A stretch of DNA of 64,000 nucleotides, from the NCBI GenBank assembly GCA_963678085.1, contig OY782680.1, forward strand, positions 3,442,732 to 3,506,731. Direction: 5' to 3'. Source of the stretch: Aliishimia sp963678085 (lineage in GTDB: Bacteria; Pseudomonadota; Alphaproteobacteria; Rhodobacterales; Rhodobacteraceae). The notes under the pieces were generated by a model. It ran no database searches and had not been told where the DNA came from. It was given only the letters and a program-made list of their open reading frames with translations. Positions 1 to 13,009 of this stretch are shown here, piece by piece; within the stretch, counting starts at the first letter, position 1, and every line of letters begins with the position of its first letter. The translations under genes were made by a program, and so were the position numbers.

Positions 1-390
1 GAAGGGGCAACCAAATTCATCGAGGTCAATGTGACCGGCGCGGCCGATGACACCGATGCACAAAAAGTGGCAATGGCGGTGGCGAACTCGCCGCTGGTGA
101 AAACTGCCGTGGCAGGTGAAGATCCCAATTGGGGCAGGCTGATCATGGCAATCGGCAAATCCGGGGCTAAAGCTGATCGCGATTCGATCACACTTCGGTT
201 CGGTGATCTGTTGGTTGCCGAAAACGGCTGGGTCGCCCCAAGCTACACCGAAGAGGCAGGCGCGGCTCATATGCAAGGTGAAATAATCATCTTCAACATC
301 GACCTAGGGCTCGGCACCGGCATAGGTCAGGCATGGACCTGCGATCTGACCCATGGCTACATCACCATAAACGCCGATTATAGATCATGA
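1..390 (+). CDS. argJ: ArgJ C-terminal part (glutamate N-acetyltransferase), 5' end outside window
   Basis: This is the C-terminal 129 residues of the bifunctional ornithine acetyltransferase/N-acetylglutamate synthase of arginine biosynthesis. It is open at the left edge and starts in frame with EGATKFIEV, a conserved ArgJ stretch. Further ArgJ landmarks are KTAVAGEDPNWGR and the C-terminal THGYITINADYRS. The self-cleavage threonine that separates the two chains lies upstream of the window and cannot be checked. The stop codon overlaps the mutT start by four bases (ATGA), so the two genes are translationally coupled. The family call is very secure; start and full length are unknown here. Confidence 0.95.
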   Translation, partial: EGATKFIEVNVTGAADDTDAQKVAMAVANSPLVKTAVAGEDPNWGRLIMAIGKSGAKADRDSITLRFGDLLVAENGWVAPSYTEEAGAAHMQGEIIIFNIDLGLGTGIGQAWTCDLTHGYITINADYRS

Positions 391-785
391 AAATCATCCT
401 TGTTTCAGCCGTGGCGTTGATTGACCGCGATGGCCGCGTTCTGCTCGCTCAGCGCCCTGAGGGCAAATCAATGGCCGGGCTTTGGGAATTTCCCGGCGGC
501 AAGATCGAACCCGGCGAGACCCCAGAGCATGCGCTTATCCGCGAATTGCAAGAAGAGCTCGGCATTGATACCTGGGAGAGCTGTTTAGCGCCACTCACAT
601 TTGCCAGCCATAGCTACGAAGATTTTCACCTCTTGATGCCGCTTTTTGCCTGCCGAAAATGGGACGGCATCCCCACATCCAGAGAGGGACAATCTCTAAA
701 ATGGGTGAAATCCCAAGATCTTAGATCATATCCGATGCCCGCAGCCGATGTCCCTCTTATCCCAATTTTGCGCGATTGGCTTTAA
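387..785 (+). CDS. mutT: MutT-type 8-oxo-dGTP diphosphatase (Nudix hydrolase)
   Basis: This 132-residue protein is a small Nudix hydrolase of the MutT type, which hydrolyses oxidised dGTP in the cytoplasm and so limits A:T to C:G mutation. The Nudix box is complete at about residues 37-59. It has the GxxxxxE start (GGKIEPGE) and the REL-EEL metal-binding core (RELQEELGI). The sequence LWEFPGGKIE just before it is typical of MutT rather than of other Nudix families. The start overlaps the argJ stop, an argJ-mutT pairing also seen in other alphaproteobacteria from general knowledge. It ends about 100 bp before a small ORF with a strong ribosome-binding site. Confidence 0.92.
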   Translation: MKIILVSAVALIDRDGRVLLAQRPEGKSMAGLWEFPGGKIEPGETPEHALIRELQEELGIDTWESCLAPLTFASHSYEDFHLLMPLFACRKWDGIPTSREGQSLKWVKSQDLRSYPMPAADVPLIPILRDWL

Positions 786-881
786 CCTATTGTTAACGAT
801 TACCTCAAAGCCGTGCCCCACTTTAAGATTTTGTACATAACTAGGGCTTACTAAAGCCTCAGAACCTAAGGAGGACTACGC

Positions 882-1022
882 ATGTTGCGAACTATCCAAA
901 TTAGCGAACAGATTTATGTGCAAGGTGAGTTTATGTATGAGCTGCCAAGCGGGCAAATCTGCGTCCGTGTCGGCACGAAGGAATTTGTTGGAACGCCAGT
1001 CGAAGCTGTACAAGCCGCGTGA
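882..1022 (+). CDS. small conserved-looking protein, 46 residues
   Basis: A 46-codon frame starts with MLRTIQISEQIYVQGEF and ends in TGA. A near-perfect Shine-Dalgarno (TAAGGAGG, 867-874) sits seven bases before the ATG, which is the main reason to believe it is translated. It has no signal peptide, membrane segment or cysteine motif. The sequence alternates hydrophobic and polar residues and would suit a small beta fold. It is transcribed towards the convergent TolC-family gene, with only 25 bp between stops. I do not recognise a function. It could be a short stand-alone gene or a translated leader. Confidence 0.6.
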   Translation: MLRTIQISEQIYVQGEFMYELPSGQICVRVGTKEFVGTPVEAVQAA

Positions 1023-1047
1023 CCACTGGCGCTCCCTAAAGATCTAG

Positions 1048-2616
1048 CTATTGCGCGTTCAAGATTGACTGAGCGAGTTGACCACGCAGCTGGAGATTTT
1101 GGTACAAAGTCAGCTGCGAGTCGATCGCATTGTTAATCTGCTCTGTTTCAGATTGAAACAGGTCTCGCTGCGCATCCAACAACTCAAAAGCCGTCCGCTC
1201 GCCCGCTTCAAACTGGTCTTGAAACAAGAAGAATGCATTGCGAGCGGTCGCGACCCTCTGGTTGATAAATCTGGTTTGCTCGCTGTCGGTTGAAATAGAC
1301 TGCGCGTTTTGATCATATTGCTGCAATAGCTCTTGGTAGCGACGCTCATAGCGCGCCTCTGCCTCTCTGAGCCTTGCACGCATCTGTTTCATCTGCGACC
1401 TGCGCACGCCCCCATCATAAAGGCGTGTGCGGAAGCCAAGCAGCCCCTTCACATCAGAGCTCGTCCCCTCCGCGCCGCCAACATTGTCTTTCATATTGGC
1501 TTCTCCGCGCAGGAAGAATTCCGGCTTAAGCGCTGCGCGCTGCTCGTCGAGTTGGCGCTGGACAGATTCAATATCTGCACGCGCAGATTGCAGTGATGGG
1601 TTTGCAGCCAAAATCGCCTCAGGCAAAGCCGCATTCGGATCAATGCGCATGGGCACGCCAGATCTCACAACCATGCCGGGGTGAAAATCCGTCAGCCGCT
1701 TAAACGCCGCAATCGCATCTTCACGACTGTTCTGCGCAGACAACCTATTGGCTCGCGCCTGTTCGAGCCGGGTCTGAGCGCGGCTCACATCCGCCTTATT
1801 TGCATTGCCGCCTGCCTCGTTCAACGTAACAAGATCGGCAATCCGCTTATGGCTTGCCACATTGCGGGCACCAGCCGCCACAAGACGCGTTGCGCGCAGA
1901 TACTCCAAATAGGAGGATACGACCGAGAAGGTAATCTCATCCACAGCGGTCAAGCGCCGCAACTCAGCCGACTGAGCCAGTTCAATACGGCGGTCGACGG
2001 CACTGTTTGATGCACCAAAATCATAAATCACCCGCTCAACAGAAAGGGCAAGTTCATTCCGATGAATCCCTTCCTTTGAAGACGTTGGCGAATATGTGTT
2101 TTCCAGCCCGGTTGACATGGTCAAATCTACTGTGGACTTGCGGCCTAAACGCTCAACTTCAACGGCGGCCTCTGCATCCGCCAATTGCGCCTCAGCGATC
2201 CCAATCTCTGGATTATCAGACAACACTTTGGCCAGAAGGGCGGAGAGCGAAATCTTTGAATTGTCCGTGTCCGAAGGCTCAATCGGCAGTTCAATCACCT
2301 CTTCCTGCGTTGAAACCGGCGCTAAAGGGATGACCTCGCTCGGCTGCTCCGTCGGTTCGGTCAGTTCGCTCACTTCAATCGTCGGTTCAAACATTGGAAT
2401 CGCAGACAATGTCGCGGTTTGGTCAACCGGTTGCTTCACATCAGTGACCGAGCGGAACCTGTTGAGAAAACCAGCCAAAGTCGGTGTCTTCTCCCCTGAC
2501 ACCTGCTGATTTGCGTCAGACGGCTGCACCACGAATTGTGAACAGGCGGAAAAACTGCAGAAAGCCGCAGATAAAAGTAAAATTTTTCGAGAGATTTTGC
2601 CCGTGTTTCCAGACAT
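1048..2616 (-). CDS. TolC-family outer-membrane efflux/secretion lipoprotein
   Basis: The 522-residue product has a lipoprotein signal (basic start, hydrophobic stretch ILLLSAAFCSF, lipobox FSAC with lipidated Cys25). A Pro/Glu-rich linker of roughly 85 residues follows, then the alternating alpha-helical repeats of the outer-membrane efflux protein family from about residue 120 to the end. Features such as VIYDFGASNSAVDRR, RTRLYDGGVRRSQMKQ and FELLDAQRDLFQSETEQ are the usual TolC-like strand and helix-turn motifs. It would form a trimeric outer-membrane channel for type I secretion or efflux. The ATG is supported by GAGGAG five bases upstream. No inner-membrane partner lies beside it, so its substrate cannot be inferred. 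It is divergent from the upstream rRNA operon tail. Confidence 0.85.
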   Translation of the reverse strand: MSGNTGKISRKILLLSAAFCSFSACSQFVVQPSDANQQVSGEKTPTLAGFLNRFRSVTDVKQPVDQTATLSAIPMFEPTIEVSELTEPTEQPSEVIPLAPVSTQEEVIELPIEPSDTDNSKISLSALLAKVLSDNPEIGIAEAQLADAEAAVEVERLGRKSTVDLTMSTGLENTYSPTSSKEGIHRNELALSVERVIYDFGASNSAVDRRIELAQSAELRRLTAVDEITFSVVSSYLEYLRATRLVAAGARNVASHKRIADLVTLNEAGGNANKADVSRAQTRLEQARANRLSAQNSREDAIAAFKRLTDFHPGMVVRSGVPMRIDPNAALPEAILAANPSLQSARADIESVQRQLDEQRAALKPEFFLRGEANMKDNVGGAEGTSSDVKGLLGFRTRLYDGGVRRSQMKQMRARLREAEARYERRYQELLQQYDQNAQSISTDSEQTRFINQRVATARNAFFLFQDQFEAGERTAFELLDAQRDLFQSETEQINNAIDSQLTLYQNLQLRGQLAQSILNAQ

Positions 2617-2883
2617 TTCTGCTCCTCACTTTCAACATTCACGCGCGGATGCGCATTTGAGTCGGAAATGTGGCAGCATTCCTAACCGCTAATTGCCTTA
2701 ATACTTGGTAAAAAGTCAAGGAACCGGAACCTATCGCAGCAAGACTATGCCAAGTGTGGGAAACCTGCACCACCTAAGATAGGTCTTGAAACACGTGCTG
2801 CGGTCGGCAAAGGCAAGCGCTGCAGTTCGGGAGGAAGAAGGTTTTTGTATCGTATATATAGAGATATATTGAGTATTTGTTTG

Positions 2884-2999
2884 GTTTGGCGGTGACCTAC
2901 TCTCCCACGTCTTAAGACGCAGTACCATTGGCGCGACAGTGCTTAACTTCCGGGTTCGGGATGGGTCCGGGTGTTTCACTTGCGCTATGACCACCAAAC
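2884..2999 (-). rRNA. rrf: 5S ribosomal RNA
   Basis: Read on the minus strand, the segment begins GTTTGGTGGTCATAGC and ends GTAGGTCACCGCCAAAC, the expected 5S ends, which pair with each other. The internal CCCGAACCCGGAAGTTAAGC block is diagnostic. Ends are approximate to a few bases. It is the last gene of the rRNA operon; no tRNA-fMet gene follows it in the 270 bp before the TolC-family gene, and no classical GC-rich terminator is obvious there, only an AT-rich inverted repeat near 2853-2868. Confidence 0.95.
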
Positions 3000-3102
3000 C
3001 AAAGAAATACTCGCGGGGCTATTTTGCCCCCAAAATCGGTGTGTTGTCCAAGTTTTGTACATGTTGTGATGTGTATGCTTTTGATTTGTCTGTCTTTTAC
3101 TG

Positions 3103-6096
<2,994 letters not shown>

Positions 6097-6559
6097 TTGA
6101 TCCAGAAAGAGACAGACTTGCATTTACATGCGCTACCGCTTCGCCATTTGGGCGCGCGGGTCTGACATGCTGCACGCTGGTTCGCTAATGCAGCTCGATC
6201 TGTATCAAAAGCATACTTTCCCGCTCCTGCCTATGTCGTGTGGCAGGAACAAAGGTGCGGCTTTTGCGGACCGCACCGGGTTAGTGTACTTGACTTGGAC
6301 AACGTTGCTTTGTTTCTGGGATTGAATACATCCGCGCGCGCCGTGGAAAGGGCGATTGCGAACCAATACTCCAGAGATCGCCACATACTTATGGCAATCA
6401 AAGCAAGTTGATTTTGTATCTCTCTATACGATGTCAATGCCGTCGACTTTCGAAGAAAGTCTGGCGAATGCGATGAGCGTATTCTCGAAGAGAATGCGCG
6501 TTCGCTGCGTCCAATTGGACGGTTAAACACTTAGCAGTGCTTAACGATCAAATTGGAAA
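6097..6559 (-). other. 16S-23S internal spacer, tRNA-Ala to 23S part
   Basis: This stretch of about 460 nt lies between tRNA-Ala and the 23S 5' end on the minus strand. I see no protein-coding gene and no further tRNA in it. It contains part of the 23S processing stem next to position 6096. No convincing boxA antitermination motif was found by eye. Confidence 0.7.
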
Positions 6560-6635
6560 TGGTGGAGCCTAGCGGGATCGAACCGCTGACCTCCTGAATG
6601 CAAATCAGGCGCTCTCCCAGCTGAGCTAAGGCCCC
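6560..6635 (-). tRNA. tRNA-Ala (anticodon TGC)
   Basis: On the minus strand it begins GGGGCCTTAGCTCAG and ends with the matching GGCTCCACCA, so CCA is encoded. It is 76 nt long, and the anticodon loop reads TTTGCAT with TGC. Its place between 16S and 23S, after tRNA-Ile, is the standard bacterial rRNA spacer arrangement. Confidence 0.97.
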
Positions 6636-6656
6636 ATTATTTCACCTAAAGGTGAT

Positions 6657-6733
<77 letters not shown>

Positions 6734-6997
6734 AGTTGATCTCGCCGGAGCAAGATCGACGTCGCGCAAACAGCGTGTTGCGAAGCAATGCGCGAGCTGC
6801 GCCATGGGCCGTAACCATTGCAACCCCTCCCGTGACCTTTGCTGTGCAAAAGGCACTGCCGGGGCGACGCGCCTCACTGTGTGAGACGCTTGACTGAAGA
6901 GATATGAGGACGCTTGGTCCGTATGATGTGTGATCGGCAAAGGTACCGATCTTCTGCTAAGTGATCCATGATTGAAACGGATTTCAATGCTAGGATC

Positions 6998-8447
<1,450 letters not shown>

Positions 8448-9239
8448 AAATGCTGTTACCAACATATCCTTGACGTTCGAACCTCTGCACATCGTTTAAT
8501 GCGCTACCGCTTACGCTACTTGAGCGCAAACAGCCCCGACCCGGCTAGGCCAGGGACGCATCAAACTATCATCTGTTTGACATGCTTCAGTTTCCAAAAG
8601 AAACAAAAGCCATACAAACAGTGAAGCTGACATACTATCATCGGACTTGCGTCCTAAGTACGCGATATGCAGTTGTTTGTTCATCGAATGAACCAAGACG
8701 CCCACATATCTCTTCAGTGTCTTTAATTGTCAAATAGCGCGGCCCAAGGACCCGAAGAAGCAAAACCAGCCAGATGCGCCCTATATCTAACGGCGCGCCT
8801 CGCCAAAAATACTCCAGAATGTCTACCCGCTTCGTTGCCCTGCGTCGCCGCCGACCCGTCTAGCGCCCCAACCGCGCCTCAGCGCCGCCGGTGAAGGGGG
8901 TTCTAAGGTTTAACATACAAACGCGCAACCCGTTTTTTCAATGAAAGTGCATTTTTTTCGGAAACTCAAAAACGTCCAATAAAAACAAAGGACTGAGGCC
9001 ATCAGCCCTCAAAACATCGAAGGTACCGAACAAATCGTGCGATCAACAATTTGTATGTATAGCCCTCAGAACCACAAGAAGCACAACCACAGCATGAATT
9101 GCAATCACGACTCGCAGCGGAATCGCACGAATCCTGCGAAGGATTTTGCGCATCGAGTCGCTATCGTCGGCCAAGTTTTGGTGATTCCACGGCGAACCGG
9201 CCCATTGTGGAATCTCGCACCCCATGTCACCAAAGGTGC
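8448..9239. other. rRNA leader and upstream control region; no gene seen
   Basis: About 790 bp separate the 16S 5' end from the next plus-strand gene. The part next to 16S is the transcribed leader on the minus strand. Short open frames exist but none has a ribosome-binding site or a recognisable sequence. A candidate rRNA promoter is listed separately. The stretch 8760-9239 would hold the promoter of the following oxidoreductase; I could not fix it. Confidence 0.6.
8705..8733 (-). promoter_or_regulatory. rrnP: candidate rRNA operon promoter
   Basis: On the minus strand a perfect -35 hexamer TTGACA (8728-8733) is followed after 17 bases by GATATG (8705-8710), a weak -10. Transcription would start near 8697 and give a 16S leader of about 250 nt, a normal length. 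Only the -35 is strong, so the assignment is tentative. Confidence 0.4.
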
Positions 9240-10310
9240 ATGATCGATTTTCTTATTATTGGTGGCGGCATCGCGGGGCTATCTGCTGCGGCAAATCTTT
9301 CAAAGCACGGCTCTGTTCGTCTGTTGGAGGCCGAGGAGGCACTTGGCTATCATGCCTCTGGCCGCTCTGCTGCGCTTTATGAACCCAATTACGGCAATGC
9401 GCCGGTCAAAGCGCTCAGCCGTGCAAGTGGGCCGGACTTTATTGACGGTGGCTATTTGTCAGCGCGGGGCTTTTTGCTCTTGGGCACCGCAGATGATCGA
9501 GAGCTTTACGAGCAGGATCTGCAAAATCTCACCTGTGAAGAGATCTCTGTGCAAGAGGCCTTGGGTAAAGTCCCAATTTTGGATGAAGCCAAACTCATCC
9601 GCGCTGCTTATCATGAAGGGGCGCAGGACATTGATACAGATCGTTTGCTGCAAGATTACGCGAAGGCCCTGCGCAAACAAGGCGGCGAAGTTTCAACGCG
9701 CAGCAAGGTCACAGCGATCACCCGGACTGCCCATGGCTGGGACGTAACCGCTGGCGAAGAGCGGCTGCGCTGCAAGGCCCTTGTGAATGCGACCGGCCCT
9801 TGGGCGGATGAGATTGCAAAGATGGCGGGCCTTGCCCCCCTCGGCTTGCAACCTTATCGTCGCTCCATGGCGCGAATTGCGGCCCCTGGCGGACATGAAT
9901 GCGCAAACTGGCCGATTTTCTTTGGCGCGGGCGAAGCCTGGTATGCCAAACCCGATGCGGGGCAGCTAATTGTGTCTCCGGCCGAGGAAGATCCGATTGC
10001 ACCCATGGATGCGTGGCCCGAGGATATGGTGCTGGCCGAAGGGCTGGCGCGCTATCAAGAAATGGTGACAGAGCCGGTCACCCGCCCCACCGCCAGCTGG
10101 GCAGGCTTGCGCACATTTGCCCCGGATCGTGCTTTGGTTCTTGGGCCCGATCCCGCAGAGCCCAGCTTTATCTGGTCAGCAGGGCAAGGCGGGTATGGGT
10201 TCCAAACAGGCCCCGCCGCCGGGCGTCTTGTGGCAGCGCTTGCGAGTGGAGAGTGCCCAGAGCTAGATCCAAAGATCGTGGCCAAGCTCTCCCCTGCCCG
10301 CTTTGCGTAA
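9240..10310 (+). CDS. FAD-dependent D-amino-acid dehydrogenase (DauA-like)
   Basis: This 356-residue flavoprotein of the DAO family begins with the dinucleotide-binding motif FLIIGGGIAGLSAAANL. It carries the GYHASGRSAA block, LGLQPYRRS, WPIFFGAGEAWYAKPDAG and the C-terminal SAGQGGYGFQTGPAAG, all closely matching catabolic D-arginine dehydrogenase (DauA) of Pseudomonas as I recall it. It would oxidise a D-amino acid to the 2-oxo acid and ammonia, passing electrons to the respiratory chain. I chose the ATG at 9240, just before the Rossmann strand and preceded by AAAGGTG; the frame is open 47 codons further upstream but that part has no family character. It is convergent with the dimethylglycine-dehydrogenase-type gene. 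The exact substrate is not determined. Confidence 0.85.
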   Translation: MIDFLIIGGGIAGLSAAANLSKHGSVRLLEAEEALGYHASGRSAALYEPNYGNAPVKALSRASGPDFIDGGYLSARGFLLLGTADDRELYEQDLQNLTCEEISVQEALGKVPILDEAKLIRAAYHEGAQDIDTDRLLQDYAKALRKQGGEVSTRSKVTAITRTAHGWDVTAGEERLRCKALVNATGPWADEIAKMAGLAPLGLQPYRRSMARIAAPGGHECANWPIFFGAGEAWYAKPDAGQLIVSPAEEDPIAPMDAWPEDMVLAEGLARYQEMVTEPVTRPTASWAGLRTFAPDRALVLGPDPAEPSFIWSAGQGGYGFQTGPAAGRLVAALASGECPELDPKIVAKLSPARFA

Positions 10311-10322
10311 TCCCAGCGCGCC

Positions 10323-12812
10323 CTACCCGTCTTTGCGGATGGTTTCGTTTTTGGGATCATAGGGGCTGTCCTGCACAATCTCAGCATCCCAAAGCTGATT
10401 GAACATCCGCACCTTGAGGCGCGTTCCAGGCGTGGCCAACTCTGGGGTGACATAGCCCATGCCAATGGATTTGCCAAAATGCACCGAATACCCGCCCGAG
10501 GTCAGACGACCCACTTTGGTCTCCCCATCATAAAGCGCCTCGCGCCCCCAAGGATCTGCGTCACTTGGCCCATCAATCAGAAGGGTCACACATTTAGAGC
10601 GAATGCCGGTCTCTTGCATCTTGGCCTTGCCATGGAATTCTTTGTTTAGATCCACAAAACGCGGCAGATCGGCCTCAAGCGGCGTTGCATCGCGGCCAAG
10701 CTCGGTGCCAAAGGCGCGATAAGACTTCTCTTGCCGCAGCCAGTTCTGAGCCCGCGCGCCCACCAGTTTCATTCCGTGCTTGGCCCCAGCCTGCATGAGC
10801 TGGTCCCAGAGATAGTTTTGCATCTCCATCGGATGATGCAGCTCCCACCCCAGCTCGCCCGTATAGGCCACACGGATCGCATTCACCGGGCACATACCTA
10901 GCTCGATTTGCTTAGCCGAAAGCCAAGGGAATCGCTTATTGGACAAAGCCGTTTGCGGATCTGGATCCTTAATCAGCTCTTGAAGAACATCGCGCGATTT
11001 TGGCCCCGCAATGGCGAACACGCCCCACTGGCTGGTCACATCATGACAGGACATATAGCCAAACTCTGCGATTTTGTCCGCAACCGCCTTTTGCAGATAG
11101 TCACTGTCATAAGCCGTCCAAGCACCAGCAGAGACGAGGTAATATTCATTCTCAGAAAGGCGCACTATCGTATATTCCGTGCGCGTGGTGCCTGCCGAAG
11201 TCAGCGCATATGTCAGGTTGATACGCCCCACGCGCGGCAGCTTGTTGCACGTAAACCAATCCAAAAAGGCCGTCGCCCCAGGCCCCTTGAGCAGATGTTT
11301 GGTAAAGGCCGTGGCATCAATCAGCCCGACGCCAGTCCGCACTGCCTTGGCCTCATCACGGGCATATTGCCACCAAGCGCCGCGGCGAAAACTCCGGCTG
11401 TCATGATCATTAAACCCAAGCGGCGCATAGTAATTGGGCCGCTCCCAGCCATTCACACAGCCAAACTGCGCACCCAATGCCTTTTGCCGATCATAGGCAG
11501 GCGCCGTGCGCAAAGGGCGGCAGGCCTCGCGCTCCTCATCAGGGTGATGCAAGATATAGACATGCTCATAGCATTCCTCATTCTTGCGCGCCGCATATTC
11601 CGTGGTCATCCAAGAGCCGTAACGCTTAGGATCAAGGCTGGCCATGTCTATCTCCGCCTCGCCCTCAACCATCATCTGCGCCAGGTAATAGCCGGTGCCG
11701 CCCGCCGCCGTGATGCCGAAACTAAAGCCCTCCGCCAGCCACATATTGCGCAACCCCGGCGCAGGCCCAACCAGAGGATTGCCATCGGGCGTATAGCAAA
11801 TCGGCCCGTTATAATCATCCTTGAGCCCCGCTGTCTCCGAAGACGGAATGCGGTGGATCATGGACATATATTCCTCTTCGATGCGCTCCAGATCGAGGGG
11901 AAAGAGATCCGCACGGAACGTCTCGGGCACATCATATTCAAACCGCGCTGGGGCATTTCGCTCATATGGCCCAAGGATCCAGCCGCCCCGCTCTTCGCGC
12001 ACATACCATTTCGCATCCGCATCGCGCAGAACCGGGTGCTCTGGGTTGTCCTTGCGCCACTCGACCAAAGCCGGATCGGGTTCGGTCACAATAAACTGAT
12101 GCTCAACCGGGATCGCAGGCATCTTAATCCCCAAAAGCCGCGCCGTGCGCTGCGCATGATTGCCCGTCGCTGTCACAACATGCTCGGCTTGAATGACCAT
12201 TTGCTCATCAGAGGGCACAAGATTGCCCCCCTTCTCAACCATCTTGGTAATCGTCACATCCCAATGATCACCGGCCCAAATATAGCCATCCACCTGCCAT
12301 TTGCGCTCAATCATCACCCCGCGCTGACGTGCCCCCTTAGCCATCGCCATGGTCACATCCGCTGGGTTGATATAGCCATCTGTGGGATGGTAAATCGCGC
12401 CTTTGAGATCCTCGCAGCGCACAAGCGGCCAACGCTCCTTGATCTGCGCCGCGCTTAGCCACTCATACGGAACACCCACCGTCTCAGCGGTAGAGCCATA
12501 GAGCATATATTCATCCATGCGCTCCTGGCTCTGAGCCATGCGCAGATTGCCAACCACAGAAAAACCCGCATTCAGCCCGGTCTCTTCTTCGAGCGTCTTA
12601 TAGAACTTCACCGAATAATCATGAATATGCGACGTCGCATAGGACATGTTAAACAAAGGCAAAAGCCCCGCCGCATGCCAGGTCGAGCCAGAGGTCAGCT
12701 CATCGCGCTCCAGCAACATCACATCTGACCAGCCAGCGCGCGCCAGATGATAGGCAATCGAGGTGCCAACCGCACCGCCCCCAACAACCAAAGCTTTGAC
12801 ATGCGTTTTCAT
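10323..12812 (-). CDS. dimethylglycine/sarcosine dehydrogenase, FAD-GcvT two-domain
   Basis: The 829-residue protein joins an N-terminal DAO-type FAD domain (LVVGGGAVGTSIAYHLA at residues 8-24), a FAO_M linker and a C-terminal aminomethyltransferase-like (GcvT) folate domain. GSTWHAAGL at residues 42-50 holds His46, which corresponds to the histidine that covalently binds FAD in dimethylglycine dehydrogenase. It would demethylate dimethylglycine or sarcosine from choline and glycine betaine breakdown and pass the methyl carbon to tetrahydrofolate. The ATG at 12812 has AGGGAG seven bases upstream; an earlier in-frame start is possible but lacks support. Which N-methylglycine is preferred cannot be told from sequence. 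It ends 12 bp from the convergent D-amino-acid dehydrogenase. Confidence 0.88.
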   Translation of the reverse strand: MKTHVKALVVGGGAVGTSIAYHLARAGWSDVMLLERDELTSGSTWHAAGLLPLFNMSYATSHIHDYSVKFYKTLEEETGLNAGFSVVGNLRMAQSQERMDEYMLYGSTAETVGVPYEWLSAAQIKERWPLVRCEDLKGAIYHPTDGYINPADVTMAMAKGARQRGVMIERKWQVDGYIWAGDHWDVTITKMVEKGGNLVPSDEQMVIQAEHVVTATGNHAQRTARLLGIKMPAIPVEHQFIVTEPDPALVEWRKDNPEHPVLRDADAKWYVREERGGWILGPYERNAPARFEYDVPETFRADLFPLDLERIEEEYMSMIHRIPSSETAGLKDDYNGPICYTPDGNPLVGPAPGLRNMWLAEGFSFGITAAGGTGYYLAQMMVEGEAEIDMASLDPKRYGSWMTTEYAARKNEECYEHVYILHHPDEEREACRPLRTAPAYDRQKALGAQFGCVNGWERPNYYAPLGFNDHDSRSFRRGAWWQYARDEAKAVRTGVGLIDATAFTKHLLKGPGATAFLDWFTCNKLPRVGRINLTYALTSAGTTRTEYTIVRLSENEYYLVSAGAWTAYDSDYLQKAVADKIAEFGYMSCHDVTSQWGVFAIAGPKSRDVLQELIKDPDPQTALSNKRFPWLSAKQIELGMCPVNAIRVAYTGELGWELHHPMEMQNYLWDQLMQAGAKHGMKLVGARAQNWLRQEKSYRAFGTELGRDATPLEADLPRFVDLNKEFHGKAKMQETGIRSKCVTLLIDGPSDADPWGREALYDGETKVGRLTSGGYSVHFGKSIGMGYVTPELATPGTRLKVRMFNQLWDAEIVQDSPYDPKNETIRKDG

Positions 12813-12937
12813 AAGCCGACTCCCTGCTAAACCTGCACATTGCATAAGCAAAACCAACGCACCGCGCAAAATCCATCCGACCCATTCAAGCGAAATAACG
12901 ACCTCACTTCATTTGGCAAAAAATACCTTGGGGAGCT

Positions 12938-12956
12938 CGAGGGGTGAAACCCCTCG
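12938..12956 (-). terminator. hairpin terminator behind the FAD oxidase gene
   Basis: A perfect inverted repeat (CGAGGGGT, three-base loop, ACCCCTCG) lies 54 bp beyond the stop of the minus-strand FAD oxidase. On that strand a T-run (ATTTTTTG) follows about 14 bases later. It probably ends the ggt-oxidase transcript, although the T-run is not directly adjacent. Confidence 0.5.
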
Positions 12957-13009
12957 TCAGCAAAAATAGATCGCGTCCGCGCAGCGGCCCTTTGGGTTAA
13001 GCGCCTTGG

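Noticed and set aside
9099..9239. N-terminal extension of the D-amino-acid dehydrogenase
   Set aside because: The 47 upstream codons have no family similarity, while the ATG at 9240 starts directly before the FAD-binding strand.
10908..12458. Long plus-strand open frame of 516 codons opposite the dimethylglycine-dehydrogenase-type gene
   Set aside because: It is a GC-rich antisense shadow of a gene with clear domains. It has no ribosome-binding site and an Arg/Ile-rich composition typical of such frames.
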